A stretch of DNA of 21,981 nucleotides, taken from NCBI GenBank assembly GCA_020433835.1, contig JAGRBY010000044.1:1-21981 (forward strand), read 5' to 3'. Origin of the DNA: Anaerolineae bacterium (GTDB taxonomy: Bacteria > Chloroflexota > Anaerolineae > 4572-78 > J111). Below the pieces are notes generated by a model, which searched no databases, had not been told where the DNA came from, and was given only the letters and a program-made list of their open reading frames with translations. Positions 13,601 to 20,700 of the stretch are shown one piece after another; positions within the stretch are counted from its first letter, which is position 1; each line of letters begins with the position of its first letter. The translations under genes were made by a program, and so were the position numbers.

Positions 13601-14544
13601 TTCGTGCGGTTGAGCCGCTTATCAGCGCTCTCAAAGATGAGAACACCATTGTTCGTTCACGTGTAGCAGAAGCGCTAGGAAATCTTGATGACAGCCGTGT
13701 ATTCGATGCGTTGATGGATACAATAAACGATAAAAATTCAGTTGTTCGTCGGCATGTGGTAGAAGCACTAGGAAAACTTGGTGATCCTCGTTCTCTAGAT
13801 GCATTAGTGGATAGCTTAAGTGACAAAAATGTTTGTAAGCGCGCCGTAGAAGCATTGATAAAATTTGGTGAACCCCGTGCATTGGATGCAGTGATGGGTG
13901 CACTGAATGATAAAAATCCATTTATTCGTCAATGTGTTGTAAAGGCGCTAGGTAACTCTCATGACGGTCGTGCACTGGATGCATTGATATGTGCATTGAA
14001 TGACAAGGACGGTAATGTACGTGCGCTTGCCGCAGTGGCGCTGGGAAAGCTAGGCGACATTCGTGCGTTAGAAGCGTTAGAAGGTGCCTTAGGTGATAAA
14101 AGTCAAATTGTTTGTCAGCGTGCTGTAGAGGCGTTGGGAAAATTTGATGACAGTCGCGCCTTAGATGCATTGGTGGGTGCATTGAATCATGAGAGTAATG
14201 TTATTCGCCAAAACGTTGTAGAGATACTCAACAAGTTGGATGATAACCGTGCTATTGAAGTATTGGTCAAAACAGTATTACAGGATGATAAGGCCAAGAT
14301 TCGCCAATTGGCATTTAAGGGAATAATGAAAATTAATTGCGAGCGTGCTGTTGCAATGTTCATTCAATTATTGCAGTCTGAGGATAGCATAGTTCGACAA
14401 AGAGCCGCACGTGCATTAGGAAAACTAGGTCATAATCATGCAATTGATCCTCTCACTGAACTACTAAAAGATAGAGATATTGAAGTTCATGATGTGGCAA
14501 AACATGCACTACTTAAACTTGGGGTTAATCTTAATGATGCATAA
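10687..14544 (+). CDS. HTH - nSTAND NTPase - HEAT-repeat protein, probable defence sensor
   Basis: 1285 residues from the ATG at 10687 (AGAAGGTG six bases upstream; a GTG three codons earlier would overlap that site). Residues about 5-75 resemble an XRE-type HTH (SKVGVKGQTVSDWEK). The STAND NTPase follows: Walker A ARSGAGKTS (203-211), Walker B VIILDQFEE (289-297), an 'RFVIALRNDYY' sensor segment (about 328-338) and a winged-helix end (YELAHDALAE, about 515-524) typical of the nSTAND1 group. The C-terminal half is built of HEAT repeats. The last twelve, about 31 residues each, start near residue 925 (consensus VRQxVAEALGKLGDxRALDALxxAL.DKN). STAND proteins with repeat sensors include the Avs anti-phage NTPases, which oligomerise on target binding. 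No nuclease or other toxic effector domain is visible, so the output may be through the HTH or a partner. AT-rich compared with its flanks. Confidence 0.88.
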   Translation: MADYTEFGELLSHYRSRDDRSYRWLGSKVGVKGQTVSDWEKVAIDRPGSPEIVIRIAGYLRLKRNECEALLRAANYFDETRKSLEDYQKSLEQDNSETAQDALEFVNNWLNIPGQVAKPASLERHYTNEALDSFLQREIPIFESEKKELAFTLLSAASRPASYPYMELLAYRMEDAALFEGRESATGLLYDKLNRRWLTIVHARSGAGKTSLLQAGLAPELIKNQCLPLFPRTHAMQDGERTYLNPILAIKQAIIPRSRGWSAAFAECSLYHLMTELFRYMGHHFKEIVIILDQFEEFFIFQKDETSRQRFVEELASFDQENKDVPVRFVIALRNDYYSNLAEFEPHIDSVYLNHFYLTNMNRREVIDIITKPMERLTSPIHYEQAMVDRLIYDFEENNLELPHLQVICSTLYERAINANSNQITLQNYEGLGGTTGFLSGFLDRRLKEFQGSSADLAKTVLKELVSSQGTGQAVYVTTLHAQMRAEVAVVDDVLRWLVNQRLLIRDEEDGLAFYELAHDALAETISGWISELEMRRKFLEETLLHGLSRWHTYGEMISQAGLEYINNQLAELQAQEISLAFLNEEMRLLLLRSGLAAAYAVPTWVELAGQYGEELLKEGLESEQWEMRRMAMQGLGLLWQWLEVSKLGDEQSKERIKALRNLADATDKRLPGLLVALLCDPDEDVAWEAVRFLRESEDITTVIPQLKPMLQSTHAHTRRYAAEILGESGNLALAESLLELLEDPDQNTRDVALLSLHRILEIPANIKSESSHFVNSKNIISKLEGENAPHTTKILLSILPYESSIVQLDILKVLRKTGNICDVSHLIRLTYDSELWIRLQATDMLGDTRHAEAFEPLLVLVRDADMHIRIAAIQALGKLKDDRAVTPLLFYLHNETSAIRWAVIQSLSSILEFPELTGLGASDVQIRQKTAENLSKLADKRAIEPLISTLKDEKGIVRQYVAEALGRLGDIRAVEPLISALKDENTIVRSRVAEALGNLDDSRVFDALMDTINDKNSVVRRHVVEALGKLGDPRSLDALVDSLSDKNVCKRAVEALIKFGEPRALDAVMGALNDKNPFIRQCVVKALGNSHDGRALDALICALNDKDGNVRALAAVALGKLGDIRALEALEGALGDKSQIVCQRAVEALGKFDDSRALDALVGALNHESNVIRQNVVEILNKLDDNRAIEVLVKTVLQDDKAKIRQLAFKGIMKINCERAVAMFIQLLQSEDSIVRQRAARALGKLGHNHAIDPLTELLKDRDIEVHDVAKHALLKLGVNLNDA
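13459..14541 (+). repeat. Tandem ~93-bp repeats encoding HEAT units
   Basis: About twelve consecutive units encode the end of the STAND protein. Several neighbours share long stretches at DNA level (for instance around GATGCATTGGTGG and GAAGCACTAGGAAAACTTGG). One unit, beginning near 13831 (VCKRAVEALIK), is one residue shorter than the others. The similarity of central units suggests recent duplication and scope for recombination that would change the number of units. Confidence 0.85.
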
Positions 14545-14966
14545 TTACTTATGACTTTATTGTCTAGCTGACCGCATTATAATGTTAATTAGCTTAGTAA
14601 CTATTGCGATAATGTTAAATTAGATATCAGTGATAGCAGCCCGATTCAAGGTCGTTTTTTGCCAAAATTTCCGGGACAAAATCGGGATGAACGCAACAGA
14701 ATAGTTTCTCTTGGAAAAGTAATGTTCAAGAGGTGAGGATGAGCATGGTAGCAAAATCACACCCATCTCACGTACCTATAGCAGGGTACCAAAAAAGTTG
14801 GAATTCTAAATCCAGCTCTGTCACACGACTGTAATGGGGCCAGAGTGCAGTGGAGCTACGAACACTGCATCGTTTCTTACTAATTTAACGCGGCCTGCAT
14901 TAGACTGAGCTATTGCCTTGTTCCTCACTCCTCCGCTAAGCTTCCATCACCCAACCCAATCACCCT
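14545..14966. other. AT-rich to GC-rich transition, no gene seen
   Basis: 422 bases without a convincing gene. The left part is AT-rich like the cargo and the right part is GC-richer. There is a weak 7-bp pair CCCGATT/AATCGGG (14640-14646 with 14680-14686) with a T-run in the loop rather than after it, so no terminator can be claimed for the STAND gene. No flanking direct repeat matching the left edge of the cargo was found by eye. Confidence 0.5.
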
Positions 14967-15461
14967 GTGACCGACCCCACCATTGACCGCTACGCTCAAC
15001 TCCTCCTCACCTTCCCACCCGAAAACATTGTCACATCGAACGATCCTGCCTATGCCAATACTGAAGCCTTTGGCGGTTGTACCACCTGCACACAAGGAAC
15101 ACCCTGCCGCACACGGATCGATGAGGATGTGGACGAGATACTTCACGCTGCACACCTGCCGGATAGCGAAAAGCTTGCCTGCCTACAATGGATGATCGCC
15201 GAAGGTTGCAGCAGCCTCACCCACAGAATGGATGAGATGGTCGAAGCCTTGCTCGATGATACTGTTATTGTCGTCGAAGCCGATGGCAGCGATGTCGCGG
15301 TACTGGCCTATGATCCGGCTTCTCCCCAGCAGGCGTTACTCACAGTGATGAGCGAGGAAGCGGCTCGCCGTGAGTTACCTCTCTCCGATGTCTCCCTACG
15401 CTTTGTGGTCGATAAAGAAGCCCGTCAGCGTCTCAATCCCATTATTCCTAACACCGCTTAA
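14967..15461 (+). CDS. Hypothetical protein with N-terminal Cys cluster
   Basis: 164 residues from a GTG. No good ribosome binding site is seen, so the start is uncertain. Three Cys lie close together (C38, C41, C47 in GGCTTCTQGTPC) and two more follow (LACLQW, EGCSSL), which could bind a metal. The middle is helical and acidic (IDEDVDEILHAAHL). The C-terminal half is mixed alpha/beta (TVIVVEADGSDVAVLAY). I do not recognise the family. GC-rich third codon positions match the downstream antirestriction genes rather than the AT-rich cargo, so it is placed at the start of the plus-strand module. The 200-base gap after it (15462-15661) holds no gene or clear structure. Confidence 0.65.
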   Translation: MTDPTIDRYAQLLLTFPPENIVTSNDPAYANTEAFGGCTTCTQGTPCRTRIDEDVDEILHAAHLPDSEKLACLQWMIAEGCSSLTHRMDEMVEALLDDTVIVVEADGSDVAVLAYDPASPQQALLTVMSEEAARRELPLSDVSLRFVVDKEARQRLNPIIPNTA

Positions 15462-15661
15462 TTACCTTCTCCTTTCCATCCCAATCCAACATTGCTACAA
15501 CCGGTACGTTTTCGTGAGCTTCCGCTCTTGAGAGGTGTTCCTCTGTATCTGTGTGAAACAGCCTTGTTTCTACCGAGTATCACGGACGGAACCCTTCCGG
15601 GCAGCGCACGAAACATCGTTTATCGTTGAAGCTGCATTGCACCAGGAAAGGATGGTGACGC

Positions 15662-16024
15662 ATGAGCGACACAAGCAAGCTCATTGCCGAACAGAATGAT
15701 GTCTTCCGTCGCACGATTGGTCTGCCGCTCTCCAGAGAGGCGCGCGGCGTACCCGGCCAGATGTTTTTTACGCCGGGGATTTCCGCTTTGCCACTGGAAA
15801 TACAGGCAGAGATTGTCCACGCCGTGATGGCATTCGATGCCTTTGACGCCGGGAATGATCCCTACGGGGAGCATGATTTCGGAGCGTTGGAGGTGGCGGG
15901 TGCCGGTCAGATCCTGTGGAAATTCGATTACTATGACCAGGAACTGGTCTATGGCAGCGAAGATCCGTCCGACCTCACGCTTACCATGCGTGTGTTGACG
16001 GTCATGCTCGCCAGCGAGTACTAA
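15662..16024 (+). CDS. DUF3768 family protein
   Basis: 120 residues. The order of conserved segments matches DUF3768: an N-terminal 'IAEQNDVFRRTI', 'GISALPLEIQAEIVHAVMAF', 'NDPYGEHDFGALEV', 'ILWKFDYYDQEL' and the C-terminal 'RVLTVMLASEY'. This family of small proteins is common on plasmids and integrative elements, especially of alphaproteobacteria, and has no assigned function. The length is normal for the family. Residues typical of the family (the DPYGEHDFG loop and the FDYYD strand) are intact. AAAGGATGG lies upstream of the ATG. A strong terminator begins two bases after the stop, so this gene ends its transcript, and ArdC downstream must have its own promoter. Confidence 0.87.
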   Translation: MSDTSKLIAEQNDVFRRTIGLPLSREARGVPGQMFFTPGISALPLEIQAEIVHAVMAFDAFDAGNDPYGEHDFGALEVAGAGQILWKFDYYDQELVYGSEDPSDLTLTMRVLTVMLASEY

Positions 16025-16025
16025 A

Positions 16026-16060
16026 AGAAAGGCCGATCTGGTGGGCAGATCGGCCTTTCT
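16026..16060 (+). terminator. Intrinsic terminator after DUF3768 gene
   Basis: AGAAAGGCCGATCTG (16026-16040) pairs perfectly with 16046-16060 around the 5-base loop GTGGG. The 3' arm ends in CCTTTCT and runs into GCTATTT, and the 5' side carries a matching A-run, so it could work in both directions. Confidence 0.85.
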
Positions 16061-16131
16061 GCTATTTATGACACTATTCCAACCTGATTTCGATATTTTG
16101 ACTCTAGCTTAGGGGCTTCGCCCCCCAGCGC

Positions 16132-16287
16132 AGGCAAGCCTAAGACAAGTGCCGGCGGGCGTCTCCCCACCCTTCCGCATTCCGCTGCGCTGCATTTGTG
16201 CAGGGCGGGTGAACCCCCTCGCCCGCCGTCAGGCTTGCCTTTGCACCCCCCACCCTCGCCGGGAGGCAAGGGTTGCATACGCAACCC
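16132..16287. promoter_or_regulatory. Nested inverted repeats in the ardC leader
   Basis: Between the terminator and the ardC start are nested complementary blocks: AGGCAAGCCT (16132-16141) with 16231-16240, and GGCGGGCG (16154-16161) with 16220-16227. A compact hairpin GGGTTGC-ATAC-GCAACCC (16270-16287) lies 22 bases before the ATG. No standard promoter is obvious. The arrangement may control ardC translation or give promoter activity in single-stranded DNA, as known for leading-region genes of some plasmids; both are inference. Confidence 0.45.
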
Positions 16288-16309
16288 CAACCTCAACGGA
16301 GACGAGACG

Positions 16310-17182
16310 ATGACCAGAGCGGATATTTATCAAAGCGTGACCGATGCGATTATGCAGGCGATTGAAGCCGGACAGACCGCCGAGAAGTTTGTCATGCCCT
16401 GGGATGGCTTTGATGCCCTGCCAACCAACGCCACCACTCACAAATCATACCGGGGCATTAACATCCCGGTCTTATGGGCGCATCAACTGGGCAAGGGCTA
16501 TCCATCCGGTTATTGGGCGACCTATAAGCAATGGCAGGAGATTGGTGCACAGGTGCGCAAAGGGGAAAAGGGCGCGGCGATTATCTTCTGGAAGATGCTG
16601 GAGGTGGAACCCGAAGGCGACAATGATGAAGCCGAAACTCGCATGTTTGCCCGCTGGTCGACAGTTTTTAACGCAGATCAGGTAGACGGATTCGAGATCC
16701 CCACCATCACACAGGAGGGCACAGCCGGGATCATTGAGGATGCGGAGGCATTCCTTGCCGCCACCGGCGCGGTCATCCAACAAGGAGGCACGCGGGCTTA
16801 CTACCATCCCCGTGAGGACACCATTGCCCTGCCGGATCGTGAGATCTTCCACGATACCCCGACCAGTACGGCGACAGAAGCCTACTATTCCACCGCCCTA
16901 CATGAGCTGACCCACTGGAGCGGCGCAGCGCACCGGCTGGATCGCAAAAAAGGCCAAAGATTCGGCGATGCTGATTATGCCTTTGAAGAACTGGTCGCCG
17001 AGTTGGGAGCCGCCATGCTCAGTGCCACATTGGGCATCACTTCCAGCACCCGCCCCGACCATGCCCACTATATCGACGGCTGGTTGAAGGCACTCAAAAG
17101 CGATAAGCGCTTTATCTTTTCCGCTGCCTCCCAAGCTCAGAAAGCCGCTGATTATCTCTGCTCTCTCCAGCCGGAGGCGTGA
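16310..17182 (+). CDS. ardC: ArdC-type antirestriction protein (ssDNA-binding + zincin domain)
   Basis: 290 residues from the ATG at 16310 (GGAG eight bases upstream). The frame continues back to 16196, but through the hairpin leader with low-complexity Pro-rich codons. The N-terminal half (DIYQSVTDAIMQAIEAG, PWDG, RGINIPVLW, WATYKQWQEIGAQVRKGEKG) is the ArdC N-terminal domain, which binds single-stranded DNA in the plasmid pSA protein. The C-terminal half is a zinc-metallopeptidase-like domain: HELTHW at 198-203 gives two His ligands and the Glu, and EELVAELGAA (226-235) gives the third ligand. These proteins shield incoming conjugative DNA from restriction. The length is that of complete family members. 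The next frame begins at its stop codon, suggesting one operon with the methylase-helicase. Confidence 0.93.
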   Translation: MTRADIYQSVTDAIMQAIEAGQTAEKFVMPWDGFDALPTNATTHKSYRGINIPVLWAHQLGKGYPSGYWATYKQWQEIGAQVRKGEKGAAIIFWKMLEVEPEGDNDEAETRMFARWSTVFNADQVDGFEIPTITQEGTAGIIEDAEAFLAATGAVIQQGGTRAYYHPREDTIALPDREIFHDTPTSTATEAYYSTALHELTHWSGAAHRLDRKKGQRFGDADYAFEELVAELGAAMLSATLGITSSTRPDHAHYIDGWLKALKSDKRFIFSAASQAQKAADYLCSLQPEA

Positions 17183-17310
17183 TTCCCCAACTCCCCATTA
17201 TCCCCAATCGAAAGTCCTCCGTTATGTCTAACAGCATTCTCCACCCCACCCCCCAATTGTCGCTTGACCTCTTTCCGGATTTCATGTCAGAAGCGCCGGG
17301 GAGGTCGTCT

Positions 17311-17643
17311 ATGGCAAAAGCCAGAAAACGGAAGCCACCGCAGTGGCAGTTGGGTTTGGGCTTTGCCGAACCATCTTCCGGTGATAGTATCGCCACACAG
17401 GAGGCATCCCATGTATCACCAGTTGCTCGAAGCGTACCTGACCCACTACCAGCCGGAACTGAAAGCCGAGCTGATCAAAGAGCAGATGCTCCAGAGCTAT
17501 CTGGAGGAACAGACAGCAATGATGCAGAGCGCCCACGCCCGGATTCTGGATCAACTGACCGAGCACTATCCGCAGATGAGCCAACAACAGCGCACGCTGG
17601 AAGCGGACCAGATGGTGCGGGACTGTACCTGATCCCGCGCTAG
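17311..17643 (+). CDS. Small basic-then-acidic protein, overlaps the next gene
   Basis: 110 residues if started at the ATG at 17311, which has GGGGAGG at ideal spacing (6). The frame extends upstream to 17224 (protein-like LSLDLFPDF, but no ribosome binding site) and to a GTG overlapping the ardC stop. The first 25 residues are basic and aromatic (AKARKRKPPQWQLGLGF). The remainder is Ala/Pro/Asp-rich and of low complexity. From 17411 the frame overlaps fully with the 73-residue gene in another frame, which has better codon statistics, so the C-terminal part may be only passively open. I do not recognise the protein. It could be a small DNA-binding partner of the downstream methylase-helicase. 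Confidence 0.45.
   Translation: MAKARKRKPPQWQLGLGFAEPSSGDSIATQEASHVSPVARSVPDPLPAGTESRADQRADAPELSGGTDSNDAERPRPDSGSTDRALSADEPTTAHAGSGPDGAGLYLIPR
17411..17632 (+). CDS. 73-residue helical protein nested in another frame
   Basis: It starts at an ATG with a perfect AGGAGG (spacing 6) and ends nine bases before the stop of the enclosing frame. The sequence is almost all helix (LLEAYLTHYQPELKAELIKE, SYLEEQTAMM, ARILDQLTEHYP) with Gln/Glu/Leu-rich heptads, suggesting a coiled coil or helical bundle. Third codon positions are strongly G/C, as in ardC and the methylase-helicase, which supports real coding. It sits between ardC and the methylase-helicase in one direction. The function is unknown. Its stop lies 83 bases before the first ATG of the giant gene. 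Confidence 0.65.
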   Translation: MYHQLLEAYLTHYQPELKAELIKEQMLQSYLEEQTAMMQSAHARILDQLTEHYPQMSQQQRTLEADQMVRDCT

Positions 17644-17714
17644 CATTACCCCAAAGCTGCTACGCGGAACTGCAACGCAACGGCCTCTATGGGCTGGCCC
17701 CGGAACGGGCACAG

Positions 17715-20700
17715 ATGCGGGTGGATCTGGCTGTGGCCCCTGTGACAGATGCAGAGATCGCCCAACCGGTGCAGGCCTCGTTGCTCTTTACAGAACCCTC
17801 CCCGGCACCAGAGGCGCGCCAACCCACACAAGCCAGCCTGGCCCCCAAACGTCAGCCCACAGCCGACAGGCCAAGCCAGCCGGCGCTGTCATTGACCGCA
17901 CCTGACCCGGCCCCGACCTTCCGACCGGACACACGCCCACCGGCCACTGGTCTCAAAGCCAAGGCCGAAGCGACGCTTGCTGCGCTGCGCTTGCTCAAGA
18001 CAGTGGAAGCCGAGAACCGCCCCGCCACCGCGGACGAAAAGCAGGTGCTCGCCGGTTTCTCCAGCTTTGGGCCACTGGCTAACCACATTTTCCCGGAGCC
18101 GGGCACCGACCGTTATAAAGATGGTTGGGAAGCGCTGGGACAGGAACTGGCGGCACTGCTGACGCGGGAAGAATATGATTCGGCCAAACGCTCAACCTTC
18201 AACGCCTTCTACACCTCACCCACGGTGATGCAGGCGATCTATGAAGGGCTGGAGCGGATGGGTGTGCCCACCGATGCCCATGTCTTGGAGCCAGGCTGTG
18301 GCATCGGCAACTTTATCGGCATGGCCCCAGCGGCGATGCGCTTTACCGGCATTGAGCAGGAAACGCTCTCCGGGCGCATCGCCCGATTGCTCTACCCGGA
18401 AGCCGCGATCCACATCGAACCCTTTCAGAAGTCAACACTCCCCAGCAGCAGCATGGATCTGGTGGTGGGCAATGTGCCCTTCTCCGACCTCTCGCTCAAG
18501 TGGCAGGGGCACAAGCTGTCGCTGCATGAGTATTTCTTTGCTAAATCGCTCGACAGCTTGCATGAAGGGGGCGTGCTGGCGCTGGTGACCAGCCGCTACA
18601 CGCTGGACAAGCGCGACCCCATCTTTCGGGAAATGCTGGCCGAGCAGGCGGATTTTTTGGGTGCGGTGCGTCTACCCAAGGGCGCGTTCCGGCAGGAGGG
18701 CACCGAGGTTGTCACCGATATCCTCTTCCTGCGCAAGCGGGGCCGTAACCAGGCCCCTGACCATGTGGCGGATTGGCTCGATACACAAGCCTTGCCCAGC
18801 CAATCCGCCCAGTGCAACGGCTACTTTCTCGCTCATCCGGAGATGGTGGTGGGCGAGCTGATACAGGATAAGCACGGCATGTATGGCGGTCACGAGCTGA
18901 CCGTCCCCTTTCCCGACGATTACGAAGCACGGCTGCAAACGGCCTTAGCCTATCTGCCGGAGAATGCCTATCAGGAGCGCCGTGAACCCGCAGCGACACA
19001 GCCGGTGCAGGCTGTGCCGCAGGTGACCTTTCCCACCCTCCAACAGCGGGAGCTGCCCCCTGGCTCGCTTTTCATTGGCACCCACGGCCAGATCCACCAG
19101 GTGATCGACATCGCAGGTACGGCAGAACCGTTGATCTATGGCAATCAGCCGGTTAACGCCCTGAGCGGTGTGGTCGGCACCCGCCTCGCTGACCTGATTG
19201 ACATCCGCGACGCCGCGCGTGGCGTGCTGGCGACCCAACGCGAGGAACGACCGGCAGCGGAACGAGACGCGGCCCGTGCCATCCTCAATCAACGCTATGA
19301 CCGGTTTGTCCAGCAATGGGGGCCAATCAACAAGACCAACATCTCGACGACCAGCCAGGGTGTCACAGTGCGCCGCCAGCCCAATTTGACCGCGTTCAAG
19401 GATGACCCCGACGCCTATCTGGTGATGGCGCTCGAACAGTATGACGAGAAAACAGACACGGCCACCAAGATGCCGATCATGGCGCAGGATGTCATCGGCC
19501 CCACGCCCCCGGTGGAGCGGGTGGAAAGTGCGCTTGATGGGCTGCTGGTCAGCCTCAATGAACGGGGTGCGGTCGATATTGAGCGGATCAGCACCCTCTA
19601 TGGTGCATCCGCCGAAGAGGTCATCGAAGAGCTGGGCAACCACATCTACTTTGACCCGGCGCAGCAGTGTTATGTCACCGCCGAGGAATATCTATCGGGC
19701 AATGTGCGCGAAAAGCTGCGCATCGCGCAGGAGCACGCGGCTGACCCACGCATGTCCGTGAACATTGCGGCGCTGGAGGAAGCCCAGCCCGACCCGGTGC
19801 CACCGGGCGATATTGATGTGACGCTGGGTGCGTCGTGGGTGCCAGCGGAAACGGTGCAAGCCTTTGTTTCTGAGTTGCTGGATTGCAAACCGGAGGAAAT
19901 CACCGTCCGCCATGTCGGCAAGGAAGCACTTTGGACGGTCGAGGCCGCGAGCTGGGTACGTAACAAGGTGGAAGCAACGAGCACCTGGGGCACCGAGGCT
20001 CGCCCGGCCCTCACCCTGATTAACGACGCCCTCAATATGCGCGTGCCCACAGTGATGCAGACCGTGACGGTGGACGGCAAGGAGCGGATGGTGCCCAATC
20101 AGGAAGCAACCCTTGCCGCCCGCGAGAAACAGAAGGCGATCAAGCAACGTTTTCAGGAATGGCTCTTTGCCGACCCCCAGCGGGCCGATGCGCTGTGTGA
20201 GCGTTACAACGAGTGCTTCAACACGACCCGGCTGCGCCACTATGATGGTGCACACCTCACCTTTCCGGGGATGAACCCGGAAATTACCCTGCGTCCCCAC
20301 CAGCAGGATGCGATCTGGCGGGTGATGAGTGGCCGCAACACGCTGCTAGCCCATGCGGTCGGCGCGGGCAAGACCTTTGAGATGATTGCCAGTGGCATGA
20401 AGATGCAGCAGACCGGGCTGATCCGCAAACCGCTCTTTGTCGTGCCCAACCACATGCTGGAGCAGTTTTCGCGGGAATTCTACCAGCTCTACCCCAATGC
20501 CAAGCTGCTGGTGGCAAGCAAGGAGGATTTGAGCAAAGCCAACCGGCAGCTCTTTACCGCCAAGGCCGCGTCGGGTGCATGGGACGGCATTATCATGACC
20601 CATGCGAGCTTTGAGAAGATCGGCATGTCACCTGAGTTTCAGGCAAGTTTTGTGCGGGAGCAGATCGCCGACTATGAAGCCTTGCTCACCGATATGAAGG

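Noticed and set aside
13459..14541. Regular repeats that could suggest a CRISPR-like array
   Set aside because: The ~93-bp period is in frame and encodes HEAT units; no short identical repeats separated by unique spacers.
14560..14583. Possible promoter TTGTCT ... TATAAT after the STAND gene
   Set aside because: The spacer is only 12 bases, too short for a standard promoter, and no nearby downstream start fits.
14640..14686. Terminator for the STAND gene
   Set aside because: Only 7 bp of stem with a 33-base loop, and the T-run is inside the loop.
18945..19643. Minus-strand open frames opposite the methylase-helicase (also near 20628-21326)
   Set aside because: Antisense shadows of a GC-rich gene with clear motifs on the plus strand.
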